Shown here piece by piece: positions 48,501 to 60,298 of a stretch of DNA of 64,000 nt (positions within the stretch are counted from its first letter, which is position 1; every line of letters starts with the position of its first letter). The notes under the pieces are model-generated. The model was not told where the DNA came from. It searched no databases and saw nothing but the letters and a program-made list of their open reading frames with translations. A program made the position numbers and the translations under genes. Origin of the DNA: Cunninghamia lanceolata (Eukaryota; Streptophyta; Pinopsida; Cupressales; Cupressaceae); NCBI GenBank assembly GCA_027924645.1, contig BSBN01000297.1, positions 4,154,001 through 4,218,000 on the forward strand. The letters are read 5' to 3'.

Positions 48501-51500
48501 ACGTCATCATCATCATTAGAGGTAAGTTCCATATGTAGTGATGATGATCATACTAATTCTTGTTCGTCTGCTGCAGGAATGGGAGAAGACGTGAGTTAGG
48601 ATGAGGATTCTATACAGACGACAGAAGAAATTCTAGTATGCACTGAAAAGAAGAGTAACAAAAATAATAAGATCACCCCTGGTAGTGATTGTTTGATGGA
48701 GTTAGATTACGAATTATCTGATGATGACAGAGGTAGTAACCTGACCAGATTTGAGAAGTTTTTATTAGAAGAAATTAAAAAGATGATAGAACACGAGAAA
48801 CATCCACAAGATGCACTGACTGAAGGATGGTGTAGATTACACGAGGCACCTCACTGAGAGACTACCTATTCACTATGCTTGCATATTCTAAAGAGGCATA
48901 TAGTGCCTAGTCCAGAAGATCATCCTTCTGGCGATGAAAACAAAGCAGAAAAACCAGCTTCCCAGAAGAAAGGAAGGATGAAAGATGAGAGGGCTAAAAT
49001 CCCTGAGTTAAAATGGATATCAGGTGGAGCAGCTGCCAGAGCTGCAAAGAAGAAGGAAGGCTTAGCTAAGCCTCCTGCTGAAGATAAACTATGGATTCTT
49101 AGATTCGATGGATCCAAGTCGAAGCAAGGTGCTGGGGTAGGAATTGACCTCATTGATCCATCAGGAAAATCTTACCTAGCATCCTACAGATTGCAATTTC
49201 CCTGTAGTAATAATGTAACAGAGTATTAGGCTCTAATACATGGGATATTGTTTGCCCTTAAGAAGAAAGTAAAAATTCTGCATGTCTACGGAGACTCAGA
49301 ATTAGTGGTAAGACAAGTGAGAAGAATTTACTTCTGTAATTATAGAAAACTGTCTAACTACAGACACAGGGTCTGGGACTTGATTGAAGACTTTGACGCA
49401 TTTAATATTACCCATGTACCCAAAGAACAGAACCATAGAGCAGATGCTCTATCCCAGGCTGCTACTACCTTTGAGCCATTGTCTATTTCATGTTTAAAGA
49501 GGTTTTCAGTAGAACTAATATCAGTGCCTTCAGTACCTGATAATGCTACTAATCTCCAGGTGTTCGACGATGATCAACATATCTTGGATTTCATATCCAA
49601 CAGGGACATATTTGATACTCAGATCATAGATGAGAACAATGTGGAAGATCATGTTTGGGAAGAAGAGGAAATATTAGAGTTGCCTAGCAACAGGATTCCC
49701 AAAGGCATGATTGAATTAGAAAGAGCCTTTGATTTGGATAATATGCTGAAGCAGAAGGATCTTCCAAAGGCTGATGGAGGACAATATTCACAAGTGGATA
49801 TTGGACAAAATGATGACAAAAGAAATGTTTTAATAGGGAAGGTGTGCATAGAACAAGAGTTAGAAGGAATAACTCAGGCACTCAAAGATTACATCCATGT
49901 CATTGCATGGACTTATGATGAGCTGAAAACATATGACACTATAGTCATAACTCACACAATACCCCTCAAGCTAGATGCTAAACCTTTCAGACAGAAGCAA
50001 AGGCCTGTCAGTGCCTTACTGGAACCTATAATATTTGAAGAGGTCAAAAAGTTGTTAAATGCCAGGATAATATTTCTTGTGAGACACTCCACCTGGATTG
50101 CAAATCTAGTCCCAGTCAGAAAGAAGAATGGAGACATCAGGTTGTGTGTGGACTTCAGGAACCTAAATAGAGCATCAGAGAAGGACAATTATCCTTTACC
50201 CTCCTTAGATGAAGTTTTGCAAATTGTCAATGGAGCAAAAATGATGTCATTCCTGGATGGTTTTTCTGGTTATAATCAGGTAATGGTTGACAAGATTGAT
50301 AGACTGAAAACTGCCTTCACCACCAAGTGGGGTATCTTTGCATATAGACACATGCCATTTGGGCTGATAAACACTGGAGCAACATTCCAGCATGCAATAG
50401 ACATAGCCTTCAGAGGCTTAATAGGAAAATGCATAGTCATCTACATGGATGACCTAACAGTGTTCTCCAAAGAAAGAACAAATCATATAACAGATCTTAG
50501 AAATGTATTGAAAAAATGTGAAGAGTATGGGATATCCTTGAACCCCAAGAAATGCATATTCGGGGTAATAATAGGAAAATTAATGGGCCACCTAATAACT
50601 GAGAATGGAATTATCATTGATCCTGATAGGGTGGAGTCCATTATGAAATTACAGCTTCCTGGAAGCAAGAAAGAACTCAAATCTTACTTTGGTAAGATAA
50701 ATTTTGTCAAGAAGTTCATTACCAGCTTTGCTAAGATAGTGAGACCTTTAAATGCTATGTTGAAGAAAGATGCAAAGATTGAATGGACATCAGAGGCTAA
50801 AGCAGCTTTTGAAGACATAAAGAAAGCTATATCTGAAGCTTTAGTGCTGATTAGTCTAGACTACACCAAAGACTTCTATATCTATTCATTTGCTTCAGAG
50901 CATACCTCTGCAGCAGTGCTAACACAAAGGAATGAAGAAAAAGAAGAGAAACCTATAGCGTTCATGAGCTGTCCATTCAGAGATGCAGAACTCAGGTATA
51001 TGGATGTAGAAAGGCAAGCTCTTGCTTTGGTCAGAGCAGTGAAGAAATTTAGGCACTATATCCTGAGGAACAAAGTGATTGCTATGGTACCTGACACAGC
51101 AGTAAAGATGTTGTTGATGCAAAGCGAGCCAAGAGAAAAGAGGGTTAAGTGGATCACTATCCTACAGGAATATGACATGGATATCACACCCATGAAGCTG
51201 GTGACAGGATAGGCTTTAAGCCAAATGCTATCTAAAATTGATCCAAATATCAAAAGTTAGCAGTATGTTATCAATGAGAAGGATAGTGGAGAGTGGTACT
51301 CAGATATCAGGCATATGCTGATCACTAGGAGATGTCCTCCTAGACTACAGGCTTCACAAAGAAGAGCCCTGAAAATAAAGTCCCAGAAGTACATGATGAA
51401 AGCAGGAGTACTTTTCAAGAAAAATTATGAAGGAATATACCTAAGATGCCTAGAGAGGCCTGAAGTAGATAAAGTGTTAACAGAGCTACATGACAGGTTT

Positions 51501-52547
51501 GGAACAACACATGGGTCATCCTCAGCCACCACACATGCAATCTTCAGAGCAGGATATTATTGGCCCACAATTTTCAAGGATACTGTTGAACATACCAAGT
51601 GCAACCATACATGTCAGGTAGCTGCCAATAGAGAGAGGTATGTTGCTCAACCCCTGCAGCCAGTGATGGAAGAGTGCCCATTTGCACAATGGGGCATGGA
51701 TTTCATAGGACCGATTAATCCTCCATCATCATTGGGCCATAGGTACATTTTAACCATTACTGACTACTGTACTAGGTGGACTGAAGCCACTAGTAGTAAG
51801 ACTTGCAGTGCAGAAGATGTCATCAGATTTCTAGAAAATAACATAGTTACTAGGTATGGGGTTCCCTATGCTCTGGTAAGTGATAATGGCTCTGTTTTTG
51901 CTTCAACTAAATTGTCAAGTTGGGCCTTTGATTATGGAATCATACTGAAGTTCTCATCTAATTATTATCCCCAAGGGAATGGATTGGTAGAATCCACTAA
52001 CAAAAATTTGTTGAATATCATAAAGAAGTTAGTAGACAAGAACCCTAGGGAATGGAATACACTTTTAAAATATGCCTTATGGGTAGACAGAACCAGAAAC
52101 AAAGCTGCATTAGGAAACTCACCTTATCATTTAGTCTATGGGGTGGATCCCATCCTCCTTGTTGACCTGAAGATTCCTACCCTGCGATTTGTCCAAGAGT
52201 ACCTAGGCATAGACAATAACCAAGAAGTTAGGTTGCTTTAGCTGATGCACTTGGAAGAGAAAAGAAGTCAGGCAATTGATCAATTTGCCAAACACCAGGT
52301 TGTTGTCAAACACTGGTTTGACAAAAGAGCCAAAGTTAAAGCCTTCAGGATATCTGATCTAGTCCTGATGTGGGATAAAGCCCATGAGAAGAAAGAAGAC
52401 CATGGTAAGTTCGATAAATTATGGATAGGTCCCTTCCAAATTTTTGAGATATTAGGAGATAGCACTTTCAGCCTTAAGAACTTGATAGATGAGGATGTTC
52501 CATTACCAATTAATGGATAGTTCCTCAAACATTATTTCCAAGCCTAA
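45504..52547 (+). pseudogene. gag-pol: gag-pol of the giant element, one frame with ~20 stops
   Basis: A single frame from 45504 to a probable natural TAA at 52545. Domains in order: gag capsid-like region (45750-46340); a Pro-rich and Asn-rich segment; WCRIHNTNAHAELDC (about 46920), a C-H-H-C knuckle; protease with LVDSGASMNVM near 47760; an acidic His/Asp-rich linker with two WCRLH modules (48410, 48830); RNase H-like domain (49090-49480: FDGSKSKQGAG, YGDSELVVRQV, HRADALSQ); RT (49900-50600) with YMDD at about 50440; RNase H (50810-51200); integrase with zinc-binding HTKCNHTC and D-D-E sites in WGMDFIGP, SDNGS and NGLVES (51315-52240). Stops: 15 TAG, 3 TGA, 2 TAA. No frameshift was found. 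Confidence 0.9.
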
Positions 52548-53386
52548 GTACTTCATGTCAGTCATGTGTATCATAATGTATATTTGTATAGTTGTTTGTA
52601 CAGTGTTTTTGTTTTGTTTTTTCTTTGTTTGCTTGTTGAGTTTTGTTTTGGTTAGTTAAGATGATGCAACTCATCACCTCAGAAAACAACAAAATTGTTA
52701 AGATTCAAGTGATGAGAACACATTTATATATAGGTTATGACTCATTTTGAGAAAGTCATCATGATCAGGTCTGTGATACCTTTTCATCACAGTACCTTTT
52801 CCTAACCAAAGTGAGTTCTTCATAATGACTCACCTAACAACCTTGGGTTTGTTGAAAATACAAGTATAGGTGTTAAGTGAAAAATCTAAAGTGACTCCCT
52901 TACTACCAATGCAATCTCCAACCTAATCAGCAAGTGACCATACCTTGCATTCTGAGCTCATATGATGACATCATATACGAAGTATAAATGTTATATAAAA
53001 AAAATATAAGATTAGGCCACCTAAGTAACTCTACAGGGGCTATAGATGCCTGCTGGCAGTAGGGCTCTACTTGGGGGGATTGTATAGATAACCTTGCCAA
53101 GGCAATGTACACCTGCTAGCAGCAAGGTTCTATCCAGGTTGGCTATGAGGGATGATCTCAAACTATGTAGCTTAATGCCAGTTACTCATGTTTTCAACTT
53201 GCTTTCAAGATGAGGATAATTAATCATTTGCACACTACTGATCCTTTATTAGCATTGTTACCATGAGGACATTTTATCATTCAGAAAGATTATGATGCTT
53301 CTGCTTAGAAAAGTTACAATGCTATGATAGAATGTGTTCACATCACTTGAATCATTGGAATTTGGTTGTTTTCTTTGGTCACAATT
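52548..53386 (+). other. 3' untranslated interior of the giant element
   Basis: 839 bases without coding. Repeated ACCTGCTGGCAG-like phrases (53050, 53110) are visible. No polypurine tract adjoins the right LTR; the last bases are TTCTTTGGTCACAATT. Confidence 0.5.
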
Positions 53387-53697
53387 TGTTGTGTGGTTAC
53401 ACAACAGGCCCCATTTTGACTTGGCAAAATAGGGACCCAACTTTTTTTGGCTTTGCTTGTGTGTTCTTCTTGCTGGCGGTTTGGTAAAAGTAAGTCAATG
53501 CAGATGATCCTGCATAATGGAAGTTGGGGAAGTCATCATCATGAGGTTAGTTTGTCAAAGTTCTTATTTCATTTCATTAACCTCATATTTGGAAAAAGCA
53601 TTAAATTTCATGAAGGTTTGCCTTTTACATCACCCTGATATTCCTTAGGATGTGAAAGTTATGAACAGTCAAAATCTTGGTCAAACTTGATATTCAT

Positions 53698-53707
53698 AAA
53701 GGGGGGG
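53698..53707 (+). promoter_or_regulatory. polypurine-tract-like run inside the right LTR
   Basis: CATAAAGGGGGGGTAAG, about 312 bases downstream of the LTR start. Confidence 0.4.
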
Positions 53708-53859
53708 TAAGTCATCATCATATTTCTCAATATCAGTTATCTTACGAAAGATCACCCTGATCCAATTTATCACCTGATAAATTATCTGTTTGCGACCTGC
53801 GGACGTCATTTTTAGGTGGTGGTGATACTTACCCATCAAACAACAACATGTATTCCGTG

Positions 53860-54350
53860 AGGATGATATTTTGAAACATCACCTGATATTTTGAATATCA
53901 CCTTATCTTTCAAATATCATCTGGTCGCGAAATATCACCCTAAAGCCATTATCCTGATGACATCATCCATCCTAATAACAAAGAGAATCGACATGATGAT
54001 GACATCATCATCATTTTACCTCGCGGAGGTATATTTCCTAAAATCACCCTTTCATAAAACATGACGATGACGTCATAGTGCTTCAATGATATACTAAACC
54101 AATATCATGGCGACATCATCATGATATTTCGAGAGGGGTCACTTAAGCAATGCATAGGGTCATCATCCTTTTCAAAATATCACCTGATATTTTGAACATC
54201 ACCTGATCTTTTATAACATGACCCGATGGTCTGAAAATAACCTGATATACTGGCATATGTGTTCCCGCTAAGACACGGATGGTCATATTATGAGACAGCC
54301 ATATTTTGAATATCACCTGATATTCAAAATATCACCCAATATTTCAAAAG
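53860..54350 (+). promoter_or_regulatory. upstream motif array in the right LTR
   Basis: Same ATATCACCTGATATTTTGAA units and the TGACGTCA palindrome (about 54068) as the left LTR. Confidence 0.45.
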
Positions 54351-54577
54351 ATCATCCTCCTCTTCTTTTCGCGTGACATTGAATGCTCATTAATGCGGTA
54401 GGTGTTTCCTACTGATTGTTAATGCGATGATCACACCTGGCAACATCTGGAGGTTTCCCTGTAGAGACTCAATGATTAGGATTGATTCAATTAGGTTGTG
54501 CCCTAAATGACTAGATAAATGGGTTCAAGATGAATTCACAATGTCATTATGCACTTAACTTGCAATAAAATCAGTTT

Positions 54578-54585
54578 TTATATAG
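54578..54585 (+). promoter_or_regulatory. TATA box of the LTR-embedded gene, right copy
   Basis: TTATATAG, identical to 39358-39365. Confidence 0.55.
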
Positions 54586-54722
54586 AGCCGAGCTCCCAAA
54601 CCTTCCTACGAGCCACCTACAGATGTATACAACTTGAATAAGAATGAAGAGCGTGATTATCATCAGTATCAAGATTATTCCCATATAATCATCACTGTAA
54701 TTCAAAGGGATAAGCACACCAG

Positions 54723-54918
54723 GTAAGTAATTGAAACCCTCCTGCTGTTATTCTATGCATATTTAGGTAACATGATGTTTACTAATTTGGAGCTATGATT
54801 TCTATATATCATGATGAAATAAGTGTTTAATAAACATATACATGATGCCATAAAGATGTAATATATATGCATGTATGAGATGAAGTATAAATCTTGAGAC
54901 CAGTTCTCATCATTGCAG
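54723..54918 (+). other. 5' leader intron of the LTR-embedded gene, right copy
   Basis: Donor AG|GTAAGTAAT, acceptor TTGCAG|GA, 196 bp as in the left copy. The acceptor is canonical here. Confidence 0.65.
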
Positions 54919-54924
54919 GAAATC

Positions 54925-57900
54925 ATGGCAGACAAAAGATTGATGAAGTCTGAGGCATAATTTGTTAGGCCAATGTTTGCACACCCTGAGGGAGTGCAAT
55001 TCAAGTACGGAATTATAGGAGACACTCACCAGGGTAATACAAATTTGGTCGCATGGACATGCAAGATGCACATTAATAATGAAGATGTTCTACTTGAATC
55101 CATTTTTGTGTCCGGGATGTGGAATGCAACTGGTTTTCCATATTCCATGGAAGCTTCTGAGCTGGTTATTGAGTGTGCCAGAAATTATAATCCCCAAATA
55201 GGGAGGGTAGAGAAACATGGGAGAATATATGCAGACTTCTCTATCAAGAGCCTTTCCACCATGTTCAATTCACCACTGGGTAAGAGTGTTGTCAATGTTG
55301 ACCTAAAGAAGTTGGAAATAGAATATGATGATAATAAGAAGGCTGCTAGGAAGAGAATGTATGGATGGAGAGCCAAAAACTGTTCTTATACAGCCGTAGC
55401 CAAGTTGCCTATTCATTTGTATAAATTTGACTTTGATGACGAATATCAGTTCGTGATTGCCCTACTCAGTTGGGCAACAGGCCAGCCAACAGCTGGAAGT
55501 TTCAAGGATTAGATGTATAGAGTCATCCTTATGTGCCTATACACTGATAATAGGCCATTATGGGCCAAAATGATAAGTGATGCTCTGAATGAGCAACTGA
55601 AAAACCTAGGAGGTACAGAATGTGCTTTCTATATGACCTCATACATTGTTTATGCATGTGCCTATAAAGGTACATTTAATGGATTGACTATAGTGGGGAG
55701 GATTGGTGGCACCACCAATGATGCACACATCTGGGACCATTATCCCCAGCTACAAAGAGTAAACTACCTCCAGGATTATAAATTGGTGAATGATGCATTC
55801 TCTATGTATCTAGTAAGGACCATGGAGGAAGACAGAACTAAGAGACTAAACATGGAAGCTCAGGAGGTAATATACAGGCATGGAACCTGGTTCATTTAGT
55901 TTGCAACTTTTTCATACATTAGGATTGAAGGATTTCTAGACCACCCTCTCATGCTCCCAAGATATCCAACTGATGCTATAGTGTTAATGGAGTTCATGAG
56001 GCAAGTTGTAAAAATACTAGATGCTTATAAAGCTAATAACAAGCTTCCCCTAGTATTGTTTCTAGTAACAATGGGCTAGTATATGTGCCCAAATAGTGAA
56101 AATATTAAGAAAGCCATAGCTAGCTTAACAATGATGAAGTTACAGCCATTTCCATTGATAAGATCATATGATCCTTATGGAAGGATGCAGAAGATCATGG
56201 GACAGCCCATTCACCAAAGACATCTTGAAGATTTTTGGGCAGATTGTGAAGATGAGGCTGAAGCCCAAAGAAGAAGGTATCAAAGGCTAACACTTAACCA
56301 AATCAGAAACTTTGGTTGCATTTCCGTCCCAGCACAAATGAAGAAAGATGATGGAATGATAATGGCTGATGAATATGAAGAGAAGAAGATATACAATGAT
56401 ACCATATCAGCCCCAGATCTTACCTTGCAGGAGGACATCTCCTTGGATCCATTCATGGGCAGGATATTACAGCTAACCCAAGCTTGGGTGGATGAGCAAA
56501 TAAATGTACTAAAGAAAAAAGGTGTGGCCCTCACAGTAGATAGCAAAAAGAAAGGACAAGAACTCTTTGGTGATGAGTATGATGATTTCTTGAATGAGAA
56601 GAGGAAATCCAAAGGAGATAGGTTGCCACCTCAGCAAAAACAGAGCAAAAGACCTCCTAGAGGCAAGAAAACTAAAGAAGAACCCAAGGGGGTCATTATT
56701 GAGAGAATAATAGCCACAGCTAAGGAAGCGGCAGCATCAGGAGAAGGATCAGCTTCAGGCCAGGCTTCAGCATCATCTATGCCTCCTCCATTGGATAAAA
56801 AAAGTCTAAGTGAATCCAAAGAGCAGATGTAATGGCTACTGAGACCTATGAGGAAGGTCAAGCTTCACAGAAACAAATAGAAGAGGATATCCCTCTGGAA
56901 GAGGAGCCTGAGGAAGAGGAAGGCCCTATATCATTCAAGAGAAAAAGAAGGGCACCTCAGGTGATGACACCCACATCGAAGAAAACAAGAACATCCATGA
57001 GAGGTGAAATAAAGAAAAGCCCCATTATGCTAAGAGGGGCAGGTAGTTAAGTTTTTAGAAAGGAGTTACAACATAATGTACCACTTCCTACCATTGTGAA
57101 ATTTAAAACTGAACAAGCTGAAGAGCAATTCAAGGAAACTTCTAGAACAGTTCCAGGTGATCTTGTCTCATTAGAGGAAACAATAGATTTGTCTGATGAT
57201 GATGTGGTTAAGGATGTAACTGCTCAATAGATGGAAACACTTGCTACAATCACCCACATCACTCCCTTTGGGACCCCATCAGTACAAGGAACTAGATAAA
57301 AACAAGTTGAACATGAAAAGGAAAGAAGCCTCGAGAAAATTACACAGCAGATAGGGCTAGATGAATTAATTGAGCAGGTCACTAGCTCTGAAGTGGTGGA
57401 CCTCTCATATAGAAAAGATGCAAGTCCTCAGCATCAGGCTAGTGCACTTGATGATGTGGGTAAAACTGAAGAAATAAAATTGATCGAAGTGGAAATGCAC
57501 ACTCCAAATTTGGGTCAATCACAACAAGATACATCCGATGAACTCGAGATAGTAGAAGTCCAAGAAAAAGGTGAAGATGAAAAGGTCATATCAAGTGAGG
57601 ATGCGCTTCAGACTCAAGAGACCTCAGGAGATAAAGAAAAGTTAGGTCATGATGATCTAAAAACTCAGGAGGAGGTATGTACTTCAGGTACAGAGAAAGA
57701 TATGATGCAAGATCAAGCAGAAGCACCTAAGGTAGATGAAATAATATCCACTGATGTAAGCATACCTCAAGATGAGGAAATTAATAAAGTGGATGAAGTT
57801 AGAATGGAGGAAGCAAAAGATCAGGGTCATGATATTCATGATGATCAACAAGATCACCCTCCAGAAAAAGAAGTTCCTCGTCAGGAAGATGTACCAAAAG

Positions 57901-59273
57901 ATCACTCCCATGAAGAGCATCATGAGGAAGAAAATGGGAAATCACCTTCTCTATCAAAAGTAGATGCACTTATAGGAGATCAAGGTGATCATCATGATGA
58001 TGAAGGAAACTAGGGTACAAAGGATCAAATTCCTCAGTGGCTGGAAAAAGAAATTGGTACTAAAATAGGTATGGAAATTCAAGAATTTGATATATCTACA
58101 TTATTTTCAGAAACATTAATAAAGCCAAAGAGGAAGGCCAGGTTGACTTCGGCCATTAGAAGAGATCCTACAACAGGCAGGAGGATGGTTCAAGTAGCAC
58201 TCCCTACTGTGGATAAGGAGAAAGGTAAAATCACTCTGGATGAATTCCAGATCAGCATAGTAGATTTAGGGTTTGCTAATGAAGACCAATAGGGTCAAGA
58301 AGGAAAGGACATAAATGATTCATTAACCCAGAGAGTCAAAATAGAAAAGGATAAAAATAAACAACACAAGGAGCACATTGCTCAGTTGCATACATATATA
58401 AAAGGGCTAATTAACCCTAAGGCTACTTCGACTGATCATGCAGTCCCATTGACTGCTATTTCCCAAGAGGAGGTAAATAAGTTGGATCTCATGAAGCATG
58501 ATTCATCCATATTGAGAAAGTGGATGTCCTCCACATTTGGTACATTAGAGGAAGTAGTAAAGGCCTCTTTGAAGAGGTGGAATTCCCTTAGTATCTCCAG
58601 GAAGAAGGTAGATAAATTGCAGATGGAGACTAGGAAAAGGTCTTTCCAATTAGAGAAGACATTGGCTATCCTGGATGAAATAAAGAAGATCAATCCTCAG
58701 ATACTTATAAGCAATCAAGTGCTGAATAATAACAATGCATTATTGATAGATATATGGTATAAAGACATCCAATTTGAATGTGATGTACTTAAAAGATGCA
58801 ACAATAAGCTAAGAGATATTAGCATGAAACTACATGATATGATGTCTTTTGAAGCAGAAATTTTGGAAATGCTGGAAGGGAAGGTGGAAGGGAAGATAAA
58901 AAATCAAGATGAGGAGTTTGCAATCGAAGCTCTACATAATAACTTCCAATTAGTTGCAGATGATCCACTAAGCCACTTGACAGAAGAAGTCATAGATAAA
59001 ATGATGAGGATCAAGGTCAAAGTGGAAAATTATAATGAGACACTATACAACAGAAGGAATAAATTGGATAATCTCTAAAGTAAATACCAAGCACATAAAC
59101 ATGCCATTATCAAAGCAAGAACTCAAGATGGTGGAGAAATAGATAAATTAATGCAATTGTATGAAAATGTCAGGGTAATTATGCAGGCTCATATACAAGG
59201 TCACAGTCATCATGATAATGAAGATACAGCAAGTGATGCACCTGATGATGAAGAGCATGAATCTGACGGGTAG
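54925..59273 (+). pseudogene. LTR-embedded ORF, right copy; large protein of unknown function
   Basis: Better preserved than the left copy, with longer open stretches: 54973-55512, 55513-55899, 56083-56832, 57393-58013 and 58386-59078. One base is missing near 56793, just before MATETYEEG, so the frame changes once. Stops at 54958 (TAA), 55510 (TAG) and 59076 (TAA; TGA in the left copy) are shared; those at about 55897, 56077, 57048, 57228, 58011 and 58290 are private. The product would be ~1385-1450 residues: globular N-terminal half, basic patch (KRKRRAPQ), acidic linker rich in Asp, His, Glu and Gln, and helical C-terminal region. The shared stop near 59076 may be the natural end. The function is unknown; nothing resembles gag, RT, integrase or a known envelope. 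Confidence 0.72.
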
Positions 59274-59463
59274 ATAAAGATGCAGCATAAAGCAAATATC
59301 AGCATCTGACACTTAAGGAAAATAAGTATTTCAAATGGTTGCCAGCTGGCAACCTGTGCCACATGATAATGTTGACCAAGTCAAAGAAGAATATTCACCG
59401 TAGATATTCATAGATAAATCTTGATCATAAATCATTTTTTGTAACTGATTCCTCACCTTGTTC

Positions 59464-59472
59464 TATAAAAGG
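59464..59472 (+). promoter_or_regulatory. TATA box for genomic RNA, right LTR
   Basis: TATAAAAGG in the conserved TTCTATAAAAGG context. Confidence 0.6.
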
Positions 59473-60293
59473 TTCAGGGATGCCTCATTTTCATTCATTC
59501 GAAACTTAATTGAAATCTATTTGCTGAAGTATTTAGGACTCATTTCAAAGCTATTGTATATGTACATGTCTTTTGCATACTTAATGAAAGAGAAGAGCAT
59601 TTCGATTACAAATCTTCGTAAATCTTGAGTAATCTGCATCTAAATTCTGGATATGTGCTTTGATTTGCTGCGTCCCTTGGAGTGGTCATCATTTTGCATG
59701 TATTGTTTTCATTCACCATCCTCTAAAGTTTGCATCGACTGTATCTAGCTGTGGAACATCCTGGTGAACATATGGTTTGATTTCTTCTAATGATAGTATC
59801 AAGTGTGTATGTGGATCAATAACTGAAGGTTCAACATTAATTTAAAGTTTTCTTTCAATTTCTTTCAATTTCAGAGTAATTCACCATCATAATTGTGAAT
59901 AATTGATAATCGTAAGCAAACAAGTACAAATATGTAGACATCTCATAGATAACTGAACATATTCAACATATTTGAGGGTAAAGCATGTCAGAAAGGATAT
60001 ATATCATGCAAAGATTCAAAGATAAACACAATATTTGAAGCATATCTTGTGTAAAAATAACTATCTGTGCAGCATCATTACTGGAAACATTGTCTTACAG
60101 ATGAGATCCACGTAAGGCCCCAAAATGAAAACAGCAACACACATCAACCTCTGAGTAACATCAGAAGATTAAGACCTAATCACCAGAGACTTTGGATCAT
60201 GAATTCTTTGAATTCATTGTATCTTTCAAGATGAATAAAGGTTAATGTGTACTTTTATTCTATGTTTGTTTATGACTAACATCATGATCAACA

Positions 60294-60298
60294 TGTCA
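60294..60298. other. target-site duplication, right (TGTCA)
   Basis: TGTCA directly after the LTR end ATCAACA. Confidence 0.9.

Larger units (their letters stand above)
38170..60293 (+). mobile_element. giant Ty3/Gypsy (Tat-like) retrotransposon with gene-bearing 6.9-kb LTRs
   Basis: A 22,124-bp element: LTR 38170-45054 (6885 bp), interior 45055-53386 (8332 bp), LTR 53387-60293 (6907 bp). The proof is threefold: TGTTG...CAACA ends, the TGTCA target duplication on both sides, and restoration of an open reading frame of the minus-strand host gene when the element is ignored. The interior encodes a single-frame gag-pol with RT and integrase of Gypsy order, plus an RNase H-like domain upstream of RT. 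Each LTR also contains an intron-bearing ORF of ~1450 codons, absent from the related LTR at 399-2965. By eye the LTRs differ in about 0-4 bases per 60, with a few indels, so the insertion is not recent. Confidence 0.93.
53387..60293 (+). repeat. right LTR of the giant element
   Basis: Colinear partner of 38170-45054 with the same ends. It keeps the ~22 bases lost near 43065 in the left LTR and has a 1-base loss near 56793. Confidence 0.92.

Noticed and set aside
38170..60293. Segmental tandem duplication of a gene instead of LTRs
   Set aside because: The copies end exactly in TG...CA with TGTCA target duplications, a primer site follows the left copy, and gag-pol lies between them.
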